Part shown: positions 40,685-51,940 of the stretch, one piece after another
Layout: every line of letters starts with the position of its first letter
Numbering within the stretch: the stretch's first letter is position 1
Assembly (NCBI RefSeq): GCF_026262505.1
Contig: NC_067207.1
Location: 9,020,082 to 9,084,081 of the forward strand
Length of the DNA: 64,000 nucleotides
Source: Trichomonas vaginalis G3
Taxonomy: Eukaryota > Parabasalia > Trichomonadida > Trichomonadidae
Reading direction: 5' to 3'
Made by a program: the position numbers and the translations under genes
Notes under the pieces: model-generated
Told to the model about the DNA's origin: nothing
The model's input: the letters and a program-made list of their open reading frames with translations, nothing else
Databases searched by the model: none

Positions 40685-41119
40685 ATGAGCTTGTCAAAAT
40701 CAGAGCGAGAGTCTATTATATTAAATGACGCAAGAGGAATACAACATCCTTTCTATTACGTAAGTCAGAGTAAAGATGGTAAAATATACGTAAGAAAAAG
40801 AAAGGTACCATTAGCGAATGCAGAGAGCGACAACATTAAGGTGCATGGCAAGGGTGAAGTCCATGAAGTCCATATAAAACCTTCTGTTCAAACTGAGCCA
40901 CCAAAAGAACAAGAAGAAAAGAAGCCAGATGTACTTTCAATAACGAACCAAGAGCTTATTGCAAAGTTCGTGAATTTCATTGAAAAACAAACCGAGTCAA
41001 AGAACCCTGACCCGCCAGTGAAAGAAGTTGAGACAAAAGAGAATGTACAGTTCATTGAAAATGTCAAGAAACAACTTCCACCACGAATGCCAAGAAGAAG
41101 AGTGAGAATAATGAAGTAA
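40685..41119 (+). CDS. Polinton basic protein, 144 aa
   Basis: This is the whole-looking version of the gene at 11901-12333. It starts MSLSKSERESIILNDARG; the middle is Lys/Glu/Pro-rich and the C-terminus is basic (QLPPRMPRRRVRIMK). It lies directly before the capsid gene with 26 bases between. A DNA-binding or core role is possible but unproven. Confidence 0.55.
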   Translation: MSLSKSERESIILNDARGIQHPFYYVSQSKDGKIYVRKRKVPLANAESDNIKVHGKGEVHEVHIKPSVQTEPPKEQEEKKPDVLSITNQELIAKFVNFIEKQTESKNPDPPVKEVETKENVQFIENVKKQLPPRMPRRRVRIMK

Positions 41120-41145
41120 ATAGATATTTTATCTGAAGTAAATAC

Positions 41146-42727
41146 ATGCAGAACGAACAGCTAAACGAATTTACTCCAGCAGAGCATATTCATCAGATTC
41201 GCTCATATTTCGATATCATAGACAATGCAGTTCAAATTGGTGACACTAATAGAAAATATTCTGACGCAAAGATTCCATCACAACCTGGAACTGCTAAAGA
41301 TAACACATGGGTAACATTCAATCTCTCACCTCCTGGTGAAAATATGTTGGACCTTTACAATACATTCATTACGTATAAAATGGAAGGTCAATTTATTGTA
41401 GATAAAGAAATTGGTTCAGGTTCCAATAAAACAAACCACCAGGATTTTGGATTGGTTTCGATGACGCTTTCTATGCAGTTGCTGGATATCAAATCCTTGC
41501 AAATGGTCGTATCGTATATTCTCAAGACAACGCAAGAGAAGAAGCATATATAACTTCAAACTCACAAACTACCGAACAAATAAAGAAAGTAGATGTTTTC
41601 TCAAAGACTCGACATGAAGATGTATGGAGTCATTCGGGAACATGCAGAACAGGACAAATTGTTAGTGGTCCAATTACAGCAGGAAAATCATTTGATTTTA
41701 AGCTTCGTTTAAGAATTCCTGTTAGAAAGTTTTTACCATTAGAAGCTATAAGATTTATTCCAGCTTTTGCAGGAAACATTCAGCTTAAAGTAAAGTTCAG
41801 TAGCGACGCCTTACAATGCACATCTATATCTGTAAATGATATCATTGCTTTCAATCCAACTCTTAAAGTTGCATTTGCTTCAGATTCAAATCCACCGACA
41901 AATAAATTTGTTCCATGGAATGAACCATTCACTATGATAACGAAGGCAGTAGAAGCTAGTGGAACAGTTACTATTACAACTGTAACCCAGCAACTATTTC
42001 GAACAAAGATGGATTTTAATGAATGTTTCATTCATCCAAAGTCATTCTCTTTAGACCCTAACATTTATACAGAACTTGTAGAACATTATACAAACGAGGC
42101 TTTATGTTTTCCTGTTAAAGTTATGGATTGGATTCCTATGGACGGTTCATTCTCAAAGAATACAGATAGTTCAAGTGCAACATTTACAGCAGCTTATACG
42201 CCTATTAATGTTAAAAGTATTTGGGCACTATTTAGAAAGAAAGACAACTATTATGTTAATTTTGAGAACCCTAAGTTTAAATATCTTCAGCTTTCCATGG
42301 GAGCTTATGGAAATATGCCTGCAGAACCTGAAAAATCATATGGACCTGTATTTTATGAAATGGTTGCGCGAACGCTTGCAATACAAACAATGATATGATA
42401 GGATTTAATGAAGATGTTATGAGGTCATTGGTGGATGATGGTAGTGTGGAACATAAATGGGATAGCTATGACAACACACATTTCTTATGTGGTTTTCCAA
42501 CAGAAGTGGACTTTTGCTTCCAACAAGGTCAAACATCTACTGCTCCAATAACATACAAATTGTCTGTTAAAGGACCTATTGAACTAGCAACTGAAAACGT
42601 ACCAAAGCCACTTATTGGATTTATGAGGGATTGTTGCTTTGCCATTCAGGTGCGTGCTAATGGCATCCCCATAATAAGATTAGATGACTATAACTTAGCA
42701 CGGACGACAGTGAGGAATAAAGGATGA
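41146..42727 (+). pseudogene. Polinton major capsid protein gene, P4 copy, broken
   Basis: It aligns along its whole length with the 524-aa P3 gene (10299-11873). About three breaks. The motif TTTTATCTGAAGTAAATAC precedes the start. Confidence 0.78.
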
Positions 42728-42750
42728 ACGTTTATTTTTAAAGCTTATAA

Positions 42751-43208
42751 ATGAGTTCTTCATCAAGCTCTCGCGAACCTTCACCATCTATGAAACAAAC
42801 TTTACCAAACGATTATGGAGCACCTATTGAATATTTCTTACGAGCTGCACAATGGCAAAGAGCAGTTCACCAAGGTTAGGTGTTCCACCAGCTCCTGTCA
42901 AAAATAGCATTTGGTCAAGTCCTTATATAAGATATGGTCTCCCACTAGGTTTGCTAGCTACAGCAGGAGCAGTTATGATGTTGAAAAGAAATAAAGCAAA
43001 TGTTATAAATAATACTGAAGTAGCTGAAGTTAAACAAACTCCAACACATTCGCCAAAACCAACGCCTTCACAAGCAAAACCTTCAATGACTCCTGAACCT
43101 ATGGAAGTACAAACTCCTGTTCAAAAGTCAACTCCTAAACCGACTCCAACATTTAAACCAGAACCTACTCCTCAAATAAATCGTAAAACTCCTGCGTTTC
43201 CTTACTGA
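42751..43208 (+). pseudogene. Polinton Pro/Thr-rich membrane protein gene, P4 copy, broken
   Basis: It matches 9810-10268, including the membrane segment and the Pro/Thr tail. About one break. Confidence 0.55.
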
Positions 43209-43256
43209 AAAAATAACGTTATTTTTATTTAATATTAAAATTTTTATTTGATTGAA

Positions 43257-43493
43257 ATGACGACTAAAGTCACTGAAGCAATGAAACAAAAGTTTTTGGT
43301 AGAATACATTAAATCAGGAACTATTCCAGAAGGTTTTTACATTCATACTATGAAGGATGGTAGAGTTCAGTTTAGAAAGATAAAGCAACCATTAGATAAA
43401 GAAGGAATTTTGAGAAAGATTAAACTTCATGAGGACAACATTGCTGAACTTAAGAAGAAGTTAGAAGAGTTGGAGAAAGGAAGAGAGTTATAA
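43257..43493 (+). CDS. Small Polinton coiled-coil protein, 78 aa (P4 copy)
   Basis: It matches 9519-9761, with a slightly different last few residues where the gene enters the TIR. Confidence 0.5.
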   Translation: MTTKVTEAMKQKFLVEYIKSGTIPEGFYIHTMKDGRVQFRKIKQPLDKEGILRKIKLHEDNIAELKKKLEELEKGREL

Positions 43494-43653
43494 AGTAATG
43501 AATTCAACGGGTGAAAAAAAGGTGAAAAAAGGTGAGATCTCACCACTTCACCTAAATTTATTTTTGCGCTATGTTTTCATACGTGTGAGGGTGGTGATAT
43601 CATTAATTTTTAAGTTTATTTTTAAGTTTATTTTTAAGTTTATTTTTATATAA

Positions 43654-43977
43654 ATGACGAAAACTATTGAGATAACAAACTACAACGGTCATGAGTTCAA
43701 GAATTTGTTCTTCGTTCCTCGTGAAAATACATTCTATCAGATACGAGGGAGAAAGGGTAAAGTTAGTTTGAGCGTTTATGACAAAAACATAATGGAGATA
43801 TATAAAAGCAATAGATACAAACGGTAAGCGTGTTTCATTAGCTTTGTCAAAACTTACTAACATTTATTTTGACAGTGACTTTGACTCTGACGATTGGAGT
43901 GACAGCAGCGATACTGAAGAATATGAACTATTGTGTGAAGCACAGCAATGGGAAGCGCTGCAATACTTTTGTAAATG
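43654..43977 (+). pseudogene. Small TIR-borne gene, P4 copy
   Basis: It matches 9029-9355, with a different middle segment shared with P2. Broken. Confidence 0.55.
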
Positions 43978-44150
43978 AGAACATTAGTGGGAACGTTAGT
44001 GAGAACGTTTATTTTTTCATTAGTGAAGTCGTTAGCGAAATGTTGGTGAGGTGAAGTGGTTGGTGGTTTTGTAAATATTTAAGGTTAAGTTAGTGTTTGT
44101 GTTTGTGTTGTAAAATATACATTAGCGGTTTTGTAAAGTGTCAAACCGTT

Positions 44151-44191
44151 ATCTTGGGTAAGGTGGAACGCAGTGCCGCCGTACCCAAGAT
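44151..44191. repeat. TIR hairpin, P4 (different stem, same loop)
   Basis: Arms ATCTTGGGTA and TACCCAAGAT pair perfectly, extended inward by G/C pairs, around the loop AACGCAGTG (44167-44175). The stem has no sequence in common with P1 or P3, but the loop is the same. Confidence 0.85.
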
Positions 44192-44206
44192 ATGTATACT
44201 AACTTT

Positions 44207-44383
44207 CAGAAAAAATTTGACACAATGGTATCCGGCACATACAAGTGGTGTACAACCAAAATATAAGTTGGTTTAAACATATATTGCTATATCTCATGAT
44301 CTTACTTAGTACTTTTAAAGTTAATTTCAGAAAAAATTTGACACAATGGTATCCGGCACATACAAGTGGTGTACAACCAAAAT
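44207..44383. repeat. 56-bp direct repeat next to the P4 tip
   Basis: CAGAAAAAATTTGACACAAT begins two identical 56-bp copies (44207-44262 and 44328-44383), 121 bases apart. The first copy starts exactly at the P4 tip. The repeats lie upstream of the transposase relic and could be its 5' end or a duplicated host promoter region. Confidence 0.8.
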
Positions 44384-44542
44384 TTCATATCCCTAGTTTT
44401 ACATTTATGTTTAGTTTTATTTCACCTAATTTTCAAAGATCATAATTGAATTAGATGGCCAAGCTATTCAAAACACGACCAAGCTATCAAAATAAGACCA
44501 ATATATTCAAAATTCTTTATTCTTTCAAATCATTTCATTTTA

Positions 44543-45982
44543 ATGCAGATCCAAGATCACGAACTCACATATATCGAGTTGCTTAAGTATGGAGTGCAAC
44601 AAGAAATCCAAGCAGGTTGTAGTTATTCATATAAAACTAGGAAAGAAAGAAATCAAATCCAATTTAATTGTAAGTGGCCGAATTGTCCATGTCGCTTCCT
44701 TGTTGATACACTTCCCGATGACAAGTACCACATACGAAAATGTATTAACACCCACAATCATTCTGCCCCTTTTCCAAACAAATCACAACAAATTACATCA
44801 TATTTTTATAGATCTTATTTACCAAGATATTTTGAATCAAATCAAGACCGTGTTTACGCACAATTAAGGTGTTTCAAAGATCTTAATATCCCATTTGATA
44901 GTGGGATCATTCCGGAAATGTTTCAACAATCTACAGATGCTTTAAAAAAGTTTTCTAAACGCCTTCATGCAATCAATACCCGTTTCTCAGCGGATGATGT
45001 TACATCTCTTGCAATTTTTGTCGACATGGTTAAGAGTCATTCTCCGATGATCTCATCGAGTTTATTCACGAGCCAGATCGTATGATTTTCTATTACGCCC
45101 CATTCGAAGCAAATGCTTTTTCACATCAAATACAAACTTATCACATTGATTCCACTTATAAGCTCTTGCGCTCTCGCATACCATTTTATGCCGTCACTGG
45201 CAAATTCGCGGAATCAATTGTTTTTCCGTTTTTGTATTTTTTCGTTTGGCCCGACACAAGTGAAAATATACAAGTTTGTCTCACAGCATATTTTGGCTCC
45301 ATCAATCGCGAACCATCTTATTTTTCAATGGACTGCGCACCTCAAATCACAAATGCTGTTGAAACAGCCATCCTTATGCCAGATCATTTGGTGTGGCGTT
45401 CATGTGTTGCGCGCTGTCATGAGAAAGGCTGAAAAGTTTCAAGATCGTTCCAACTTCGAAACTTTCTATAACTTAATGAAGTTATTGGTCTTTGGTTCTG
45501 AAGAGGAAGAAATTGATCCTGATGAAGTTTACAACAATTTAGAAGAAATTTTAAATGAGGAACCTGCTGCCCGTGAATACTTTGACCGACAGTGGCGCCA
45601 TCATCTTGACAGGTGGATGCTTCGCTATAGAAATGAAGGAGATGGAACAAACAACATCTCGGAATCACATTTCAAGGTTTTGAAGCACCAGTACTTCCCA
45701 GAAAGGCAAAATCTTCGACTCGATGAACTTGTCATCGAGTTATATTCCAGTGTTGTTCCTTCATTCCTGATTAAGTTGCAAATTAAAGGTCTGGATTCAG
45801 AGAGAAGTGTTAAAGTTATCAAAAAAGTCACAAGAGATTTCGAAGAAATGACACAATTTAAAAAAGTCGAATGCATCAGTATGCTTGAAGCTGTTCAGAA
45901 AGGTCTGAAAAATGATACACTTGATCCCAACATTGTTTACTCAACATTAAAAATATTATTGCAAAGAAAACATTTGATTTAA
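44543..45982 (+). pseudogene. Mutator-like (MULE) transposase, frameshifted
   Basis: A Cys/His N-terminal part of FLYWCH/FAR1 type (FNCKWPNCPCRFL to HNHS) is followed by the catalytic core (YHIDSTYKLL, then FSMDCAPQITNAVETAI, then HVLRAVMRKAEKF) and the C-terminal TNNISESHFKVLKHQYF pattern typical of MULE transposases. The reading frame changes near 45045 and again near 45395, so the gene is dead or misread. Total length would be about 480 aa. No clear terminal inverted repeats were found. It lies between Polinton P4 and a host gene. Confidence 0.82.
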
Positions 45983-46291
45983 TAAACATTTAATTTATTA
46001 TAATTAATTTTTTATTACAGTATAGTAAAAAATGCTATAAATAAATTATTATATTTTATTAAAATGTGACTTTTAATAGTAAGTGAATAAAATAAATCAG
46101 GAATTGGGAAAGAAATAAGGTTAATTAAAAATAATGAAAATTACAAGTTTAAGGTTAATGAAAAAGTGACAATGGGCGAGTTTGTCCCCCACTCGGAGAA
46201 CTTCTCATTTGAAAAACTATCACTATGTTTGCTGTTTAAGAATTTCCAGTTCCCAATTATTCCATCAATTATTTTTGTCAAAATTTTGAAA
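45983..46291. other. AT-rich spacer
   Basis: This spacer carries no gene. An in-frame extension from 46172 (MGEFVPHSENFSFEKL) precedes the next gene but is more likely its 5' flank. Initiator-like TCATTT and TCACTA are near 46206-46225. Confidence 0.5.
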
Positions 46292-48775
46292 ATGTCTGAC
46301 GAAGAAATTGAAAATGCTATTGATACTTACTTCGGAAACAAAGATGTAGCAGATATACAAAGCGTTAACGATTTCATTAATCAGTTTATGTACTCACAAG
46401 AAGGTTTTTTATGGTCGATCTCAAATTTTGGAAAATTTAAGAAGGAAAATTCATACACTTTCGCTATCACTGTTATAGAAACATGGATTAAGAATCAACC
46501 AGATGATGTTGAGCCGCATTTAAAAGAAATTTTTGATATTTTATTTGAAATTGCACCGAAAATCCTTACTAATCCCTCGAAAGTCATTTTATCACGATTA
46601 TCAAAAGCATACGTCACATTTTTCTTATATACTTTCAAAGAAAAATGTCAAGATATCATTTCGAGCTTAGTTCAACTTCCTTCAGTATTATTCTACTCAT
46701 TCTTTGCCGAATTAACAAATTACATTCATGAGCACGAAGAAGTGACCGATATTAACGCGTATTTCGACTCAAATGATTATTTAAATTCAATTGTATCAAT
46801 GTTAGAGAAAAACATTTTGAACGAAGATCAGAATGCATTATTACCCCTTTCCTTTGCACTCAGATGGGAAAATTCACACATTTCTGATCAAAATTGTTAT
46901 TTATATTTAACAACAAACATTTTAAACATAGAAGACAAAGAGTCATGTCTTCTCGTCATCACTGCATTCATTGATACACTTTCAACTGATGAAATCTGTC
47001 AATTTTTGGCACAATATAATTTATCTTCAATTTTCAATGAAATTATCACTCCAGAGACAACGCAAAATGTTCTTTCAGCCATAGGATCATTGGTATCAAC
47101 AATAGGATCCAAAATAATACCAAGTCCCCAGCAAAATTCATCATTTTTCTCAAATTCATCATATATTCAACATGAAGTCACAATTCCTGATGAAGTGACA
47201 CCATTAATAGACATTGCACAGATGATTTTCGAGTCCAAATACGACGATGCTTCAGAATCAGTGATAAAATTTTTAAATTTGATCTGCATCGACCAAGATT
47301 ATGCTCAGAGATTTCTAGGAATAGTATTCAACAGGTTGAAGCTTGATTGCAGCCAAAGAGAGACAGATACAAGCTTCACAAACGTATTATTGAAATTTTT
47401 AGTAGATATTTGCAGAATAGTCAAAGGGGAGACGACAAATGCCTTCATAAAGGAACTCTACAACAATGTTCCATCAGATGAAACAGTTTTTCCGTATGTT
47501 TCCGCGTATTTCAAGTTATTGAACTCATTGCATGAGAATTTCATAACGATTGATTCGATAGAGAGTTATCTAGACTCATTTTCGCAGATTCTAGAGCAAA
47601 AACCACCTCTAAATGAAGCACAATTGAATTGTTTGCTTTCATTTTCGATGTTTTTCAAATCTCTGTCGATTTATTTCTCCGATAAAGTTAAACAAGCTGT
47701 AATAGATGCTCTTCTTGCTCAAGTAAGCGGTGCACAGACTGATATCGTCATTGATTTGCTTTCTAAGCTGTTAAATGACATGTTATCGAACTCCGAGATA
47801 AAAGGAAGTATCACGATATCAAATGATGACTTGGTGACCTTAACACAGTCCATGAACGAGAACTTTGTCTCTATTGTTTATAGTTCCATAGGAACCGCTG
47901 AAGAGAAATCACAATTTTCTGAAGTTTACAATGCTTCCCTTGACAGTTTCATTGAAAAAATAAATTCAAGTGAAGAAAATGAAATTGTACCAGTTTTGAA
48001 CATGATGATGAAGTTTATGAAGGAATGTGGTTACGATGATTCATTTTCCGAAGCTGCTACAAATGGATTATCAAGAATCATCCAAATTGTAGAAGAAAAT
48101 GACTATTTATTAAGTGTAGCATACGAAACAGTCATTTATTGCCTCCGTGATACAAGAGAATCAGTATTAAGTCTAGTATCTCCATCTGGACCGGAATCTT
48201 GTTCGAAACTATGCATGGCAAGCTCCAAATATTGCTCACAGGAATTAATATCATCAGTTATCCCTATTTCCATTCAATTTTTGGTTGATGAATCAAATCA
48301 AATTTCAAATTGGTCAGAAAACAGCGAACAAGTCAGGATTGCACTAGATTTACACAAGAACTTCTTTATCCTTGCTTCAGTTCTGCAAAATGACAGTCCT
48401 TTGATGGAAAATATTATTAATTTCGCTTTGACTGTTTCTGACAAGCTAGAATCACCTACACCATTACAGGATGTCTTGAAATTCTTTAATAAACAGGGAT
48501 TGGCATATTTAGACGTAAGATTTGTAAATTATGCAATGAATTTCCCTGCTGCAAGGAATTTCTCGACATATCATCAATGGAGACTGCTAATTAGAGTTGC
48601 TTTCGAGTTTCTGAAGAAGGTTTTCCGTGAAAGAAATGATTTATTCAACGAATCATTGGAAACACTCGGAGAAAACAAACTTTTAATGTTTAAAGCAATA
48701 AGCGAGTCCGAATCAGACAATACAGAACTATTTGAGCAAGTTTGTAAGGATATTCACTCAATAAGTTGCATATAA
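46292..48775 (+). CDS. Exportin-like HEAT-repeat protein, 827 aa
   Basis: I choose ATG 46292 (MSDEEIENAIDTYFGNK); an upstream in-frame ATG at 46172 would add 40 residues that look like non-coding DNA. The protein is a continuous array of amphipathic helix pairs. The layout recalls the karyopherin/exportin family, especially exportin-T (tRNA export): a short acidic start, an N-terminal region with WSISNFGKFKKENSYTFAIT, and the segment VILSRLSKAYVTFFLYTF. It would move cargo through nuclear pores with Ran. The match is by eye and weak, so another HEAT-repeat role is possible. Confidence 0.6.
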   Translation: MSDEEIENAIDTYFGNKDVADIQSVNDFINQFMYSQEGFLWSISNFGKFKKENSYTFAITVIETWIKNQPDDVEPHLKEIFDILFEIAPKILTNPSKVILSRLSKAYVTFFLYTFKEKCQDIISSLVQLPSVLFYSFFAELTNYIHEHEEVTDINAYFDSNDYLNSIVSMLEKNILNEDQNALLPLSFALRWENSHISDQNCYLYLTTNILNIEDKESCLLVITAFIDTLSTDEICQFLAQYNLSSIFNEIITPETTQNVLSAIGSLVSTIGSKIIPSPQQNSSFFSNSSYIQHEVTIPDEVTPLIDIAQMIFESKYDDASESVIKFLNLICIDQDYAQRFLGIVFNRLKLDCSQRETDTSFTNVLLKFLVDICRIVKGETTNAFIKELYNNVPSDETVFPYVSAYFKLLNSLHENFITIDSIESYLDSFSQILEQKPPLNEAQLNCLLSFSMFFKSLSIYFSDKVKQAVIDALLAQVSGAQTDIVIDLLSKLLNDMLSNSEIKGSITISNDDLVTLTQSMNENFVSIVYSSIGTAEEKSQFSEVYNASLDSFIEKINSSEENEIVPVLNMMMKFMKECGYDDSFSEAATNGLSRIIQIVEENDYLLSVAYETVIYCLRDTRESVLSLVSPSGPESCSKLCMASSKYCSQELISSVIPISIQFLVDESNQISNWSENSEQVRIALDLHKNFFILASVLQNDSPLMENIINFALTVSDKLESPTPLQDVLKFFNKQGLAYLDVRFVNYAMNFPAARNFSTYHQWRLLIRVAFEFLKKVFRERNDLFNESLETLGENKLLMFKAISESESDNTELFEQVCKDIHSISCI

Positions 48776-49799
48776 TCTGTTTGAAATTAAATTTAATAAA
48801 GAATTATTGTTTATTATTGTTACATCTGAAGCTCTTATATATAATTTTGTAAAACATCACATTTACTATTACTATTCTTGAAATTTTTAAGGAAATCTTC
48901 AAGTTTATCTCTAATATGTAGAGAGGTTAGAATGAGATGTACTATTGAATTGATACACTTAAGTGAAGAATCATGATAGCGCTTTTTTAAAAGGAATATG
49001 AATTGGATAATATTTTGAAATTCAAAATAGTATGTGTAAATGGAAATTTTCACAGGGATGTTATAGAATCAATTAATTTTAAGCTACTTCTGCTTGATTT
49101 CAAAAGAGATTAACCAGTAACAAATGATAGTTGAAGGAGGGTAATAAAAATCAGTTATGACAAACTACATTCCGGAATAATATTTATTCGAACAGTTTTG
49201 GAGTGGGCCGGAATAATATTAATTCGAATTTGTTCTTTAGTAAGTAAATTCTAATTAATAGAAATTTAAAAGAAATGGAATTCCCAAATAATAAATGGGA
49301 ATACTAGGGCTCCTGAAGAAGCAAAATGACTGTCATTAACTTCTGATCAGCAAGGGCCCAAATGGTAAAAGGCCTCTGCTGATACAGATTCAGGAGCTTC
49401 AAAGCTCCCATTTGCAGAGATTGGGAGTTTTGAAGTTCCTTAGGTGAAGAAATGTAAGAGATTTAGCCATGAAATTTAATAGATTTTAGAAAATACAGAT
49501 TAATCTATTAATTAAATATATCATTTTATCTATATTCAAAGAATCAATTGATATAGAATGTTTGGCAAAACAATCTTGATTAATACAAGTATTTTGATGA
49601 AAATTCTATTGTAATCGGCTTTTCCATTGCTACAGTATCATTTCATATCCATGGACTTAATCAAAATTCATAAATTATATCGAAATCTTTATATGGTCAT
49701 CGTTTTCCACGTGTGTAACATAGTATTTTTTTCTTCTAATAAATTTAATGGGGAATTTCATATGGTAAAATGCAAATATGCCTTTTTTAAAAATTATTA
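48776..49799. other. Intergenic spacer with small repeats
   Basis: No gene is seen in these 1024 bases. A 21-bp near-direct repeat, CCGGAATAATATT(T/A)ATTCGAA, is at 49172-49192 and 49208-49228. GGAGCTT-CA-AAGCTCC forms a hairpin near 49402-49417, and GGCTCCTGAAG near 49308 is partly its inverted copy. Confidence 0.5.
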
Positions 49800-51311
49800 A
49801 TGTCCGACGAAGACGTTCATCCAAGCGAATACAACAAATTGCGAAGTATTTACAAATGCTATATCGATTCATATAATGCATTGTTTCAACTGAAAACGGA
49901 AAAAGAAGAAGAATTAAAGTCAATTTACAAAATGATCAAAACAGAATTGATTGATTCAAATAGATATCAACCAAAAAAGGTTATGCAAGAGATTTTAGAT
50001 ATAATTCCATATAATAATCGCTATGCAAAGTCATATTTATTTCTTGTCAAACTCATATCTGATGATTATCTTGTCACATAGGTCAGTAGTATTGAACCTG
50101 TTTCAATCTTCCTGTTTTATAAAGAATATGGAATTAAATTAGACAAATCTGGCGATTTTCTAAAAGCTAATTTCGAAAATCTCGAAATTCATACAGAAAA
50201 TACAATTTACAGAGCAATTATGAATGATGACTTAAAAAATTCATCATATTCACAGAAAGAGATGAATTTGATAAAAATCAAACACTTCAATGCGATTTAT
50301 ATCCATATTCTGAAAAAGGACATTCATTACTTGAATTATGTTGTTACCATGGAGCTGTTGATTGTTTCAAGTTGTTAAGATCGAAATTTAAATCCGAAAT
50401 AACTCAAAAATGTCTCAAATTTTCATTTTTAGGAAGAAACAAAGAGATCATGAGTGAATGTTTGAAATATCAAACACCAGATTCTGAGTGTATGAGATAT
50501 GCAATTATTTCACATAACATTGATTTTGTTACATTCTTAATGAATGAATACAATATAGAGATCGATTTAGGATACTGTGGATTTTACAATAATGTTGAAT
50601 CCTTTTTAGTTCATTTCGATCAAACTAATGATATAAACAAATGCTTTGTTTATTCATGGATTTTTAATATTCCATCCATTTTGGAATACTTCCTTTTGCA
50701 TGGTGCAAATATCAATGTAAAAAAATAAAAATGGACAAACCGCACTTCATTATGCAGCATATTATAATTATAAAGAAACTGCTGAACTTCTTATTTCACA
50801 TGATGCAAATATCAATGAAAAAGATAAAAATGGGCAAACAGCACTTTATATTGCAGCATATTTTAATTATAAAGAAACTGTTGAAGTTCTTATTTTACAT
50901 AGTGCAAATATCAATAAAAAAGATAAAATTGGGCAAACCCCACTCCACATTGCAGCACGGAATAATAAAAAAGAAATTGTTGAATTTCTTATTTTACATG
51001 GTGCAAATATCAATGAAAAAGATTTACATGGAGGAACAGCACTTTATTCTGCAGCACGGAATAATAATAAAGAAACAGTTGAATTTCTTATTTCACATGG
51101 CGCATATATCAATGAAAAAGATAAATTTGGAAAAACTGCTCTTCATTATGCAGCATATTTTAATTATAAAGAAACTGTTGAATTTCTTATTTCACATGGT
51201 GCAAATATCAATGAAAAAGATTTAGATGGAGAAACAGCACTCCAAATTGCAGCATATCTTAATAATAAAGAAATTGCTGAAGTTCTTATTTCACATGGTG
51301 CGAAAAAATAA
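49800..51311 (+). pseudogene. Ankyrin-repeat protein with DUF3447-type N-terminus, broken
   Basis: The start MSDEDVHPSEYNKLRSIYK fits the N-terminal region of the large trichomonad ankyrin family. An in-frame TAG at 50079-50081 interrupts it. The frame changes near 50235, and again near 50725 just before the ankyrin array. The last part (from about 50730) encodes six 33-residue ankyrin repeats (NGQTALHYAAYYNYKETAEL type) nearly identical at the DNA level. With one stop and two shifts it is a recent pseudogene, unless they are sequencing errors. Confidence 0.82.
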
Positions 51312-51408
51312 TGTTCTTACATAAGGTATTCTTTAGTTTTCTGGTATTTTCGAAGAATATTTTCATTAGAAAGTAAAATGAATGTAAAATAATCGTTTTT
51401 ATATATTT

Positions 51409-51803
51409 TTTGCACTTGAGTTTGCTAGATGTGATGAGTTATATTATATTCATCCTCGTGATGTTGCACATGAATTCAATGGATAAAGTCATCAAATAAT
51501 GCATGACATGTGTAGGAAGAGTTTCAATCAGGATAGTATATTATGCCAAAGAAATACATAATTTGTAAAATGTCGACATTTCACAACTCTTGTTAAGCTT
51601 CGGACAGAATTGAACGCAAAATATAAGCAAATTCAATTGAATCTCATTGAAATGTGCATTTCCCTTGAAGAAAAAGGATATCAATTTGCGAAACATTATT
51701 TTTGATTGCCAGTGGAGAATCAATCTTTTACCACGCTCTATTTATGAGAGAAAGGTCTTCTATTGTAGTATTTATTGCGGATCTTGCGATTTCTATCAAA
51801 TAA
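51409..51803 (+). pseudogene. Relic of an unidentified host gene
   Basis: Coding-like stretches occur on the plus strand in different frames: FALEFARCDELYYIHPRDVA (from 51409), TELNAKYKQIQLNLIEMC (near 51603) and ASGESIFYHALFMRERSS (near 51705), each ending in a stop. Their composition is like nearby host proteins rather than random AT-rich DNA. The family is not recognised; a second member of the ankyrin-type family is possible. Confidence 0.35.
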
Positions 51804-51940
51804 TTTTTTTTGAAATGCTTTGAGAAATGAAATCCGATATTCCTACATGTCACTAGTATCTAATGCAGATATGATTTTTTTTTCAATAATTCCGATCACG
51901 GAAGTGCGATAGACGAATTATTAAACGCGCATTTTCTTAC

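Larger units (their letters stand above)
29945..44206. mobile_element. Polinton/Maverick copy P4, reversed and truncated (fossil)
   Basis: P4 holds the same genes as P3 8798 to about 23275 in inverse orientation, ending in a TIR at 44206. The part from 29945 to about 36100 has dense small differences and dozens of breaks; the rest is close to identical to P3. A 25-base gap of N lies at 35319-35343. The missing arm (fibre start to right TIR) was lost at the junction with P3. Confidence 0.93.
43483..44206. repeat. Right TIR of P4 (about 724 bp)
   Basis: It matches the P3 left TIR in inverse orientation, but its last 60 bases differ around the terminal hairpin. It contains a GGTGA module (43511-43552), three AAGTTTATTTTT units, the small TIR gene and the hairpin. 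Confidence 0.87.

Noticed and set aside
8798-44206. One single 35-kb element
   Set aside because: The two outer tips suggest it, but every gene occurs twice in inverse order, and neither the flanks nor the sizes match a single Polinton.
44543-45982. Retroviral-type integrase
   Set aside because: The FLYWCH-like start and the TNNISESHFKVLK end are typical of MULE transposases, not of retroviral integrases.
46166-46291. N-terminal extension of the exportin-like protein
   Set aside because: The extension starts at a non-ATG codon or a weak upstream ATG, has a different composition, and contains initiator-like sequence.
50731-51225. Open frame of 164 aa with repeats FLFHM-QISMKKI
   Set aside because: It is an out-of-frame reading of the ankyrin array; the 33-residue ankyrin pattern is in the neighbouring frame.
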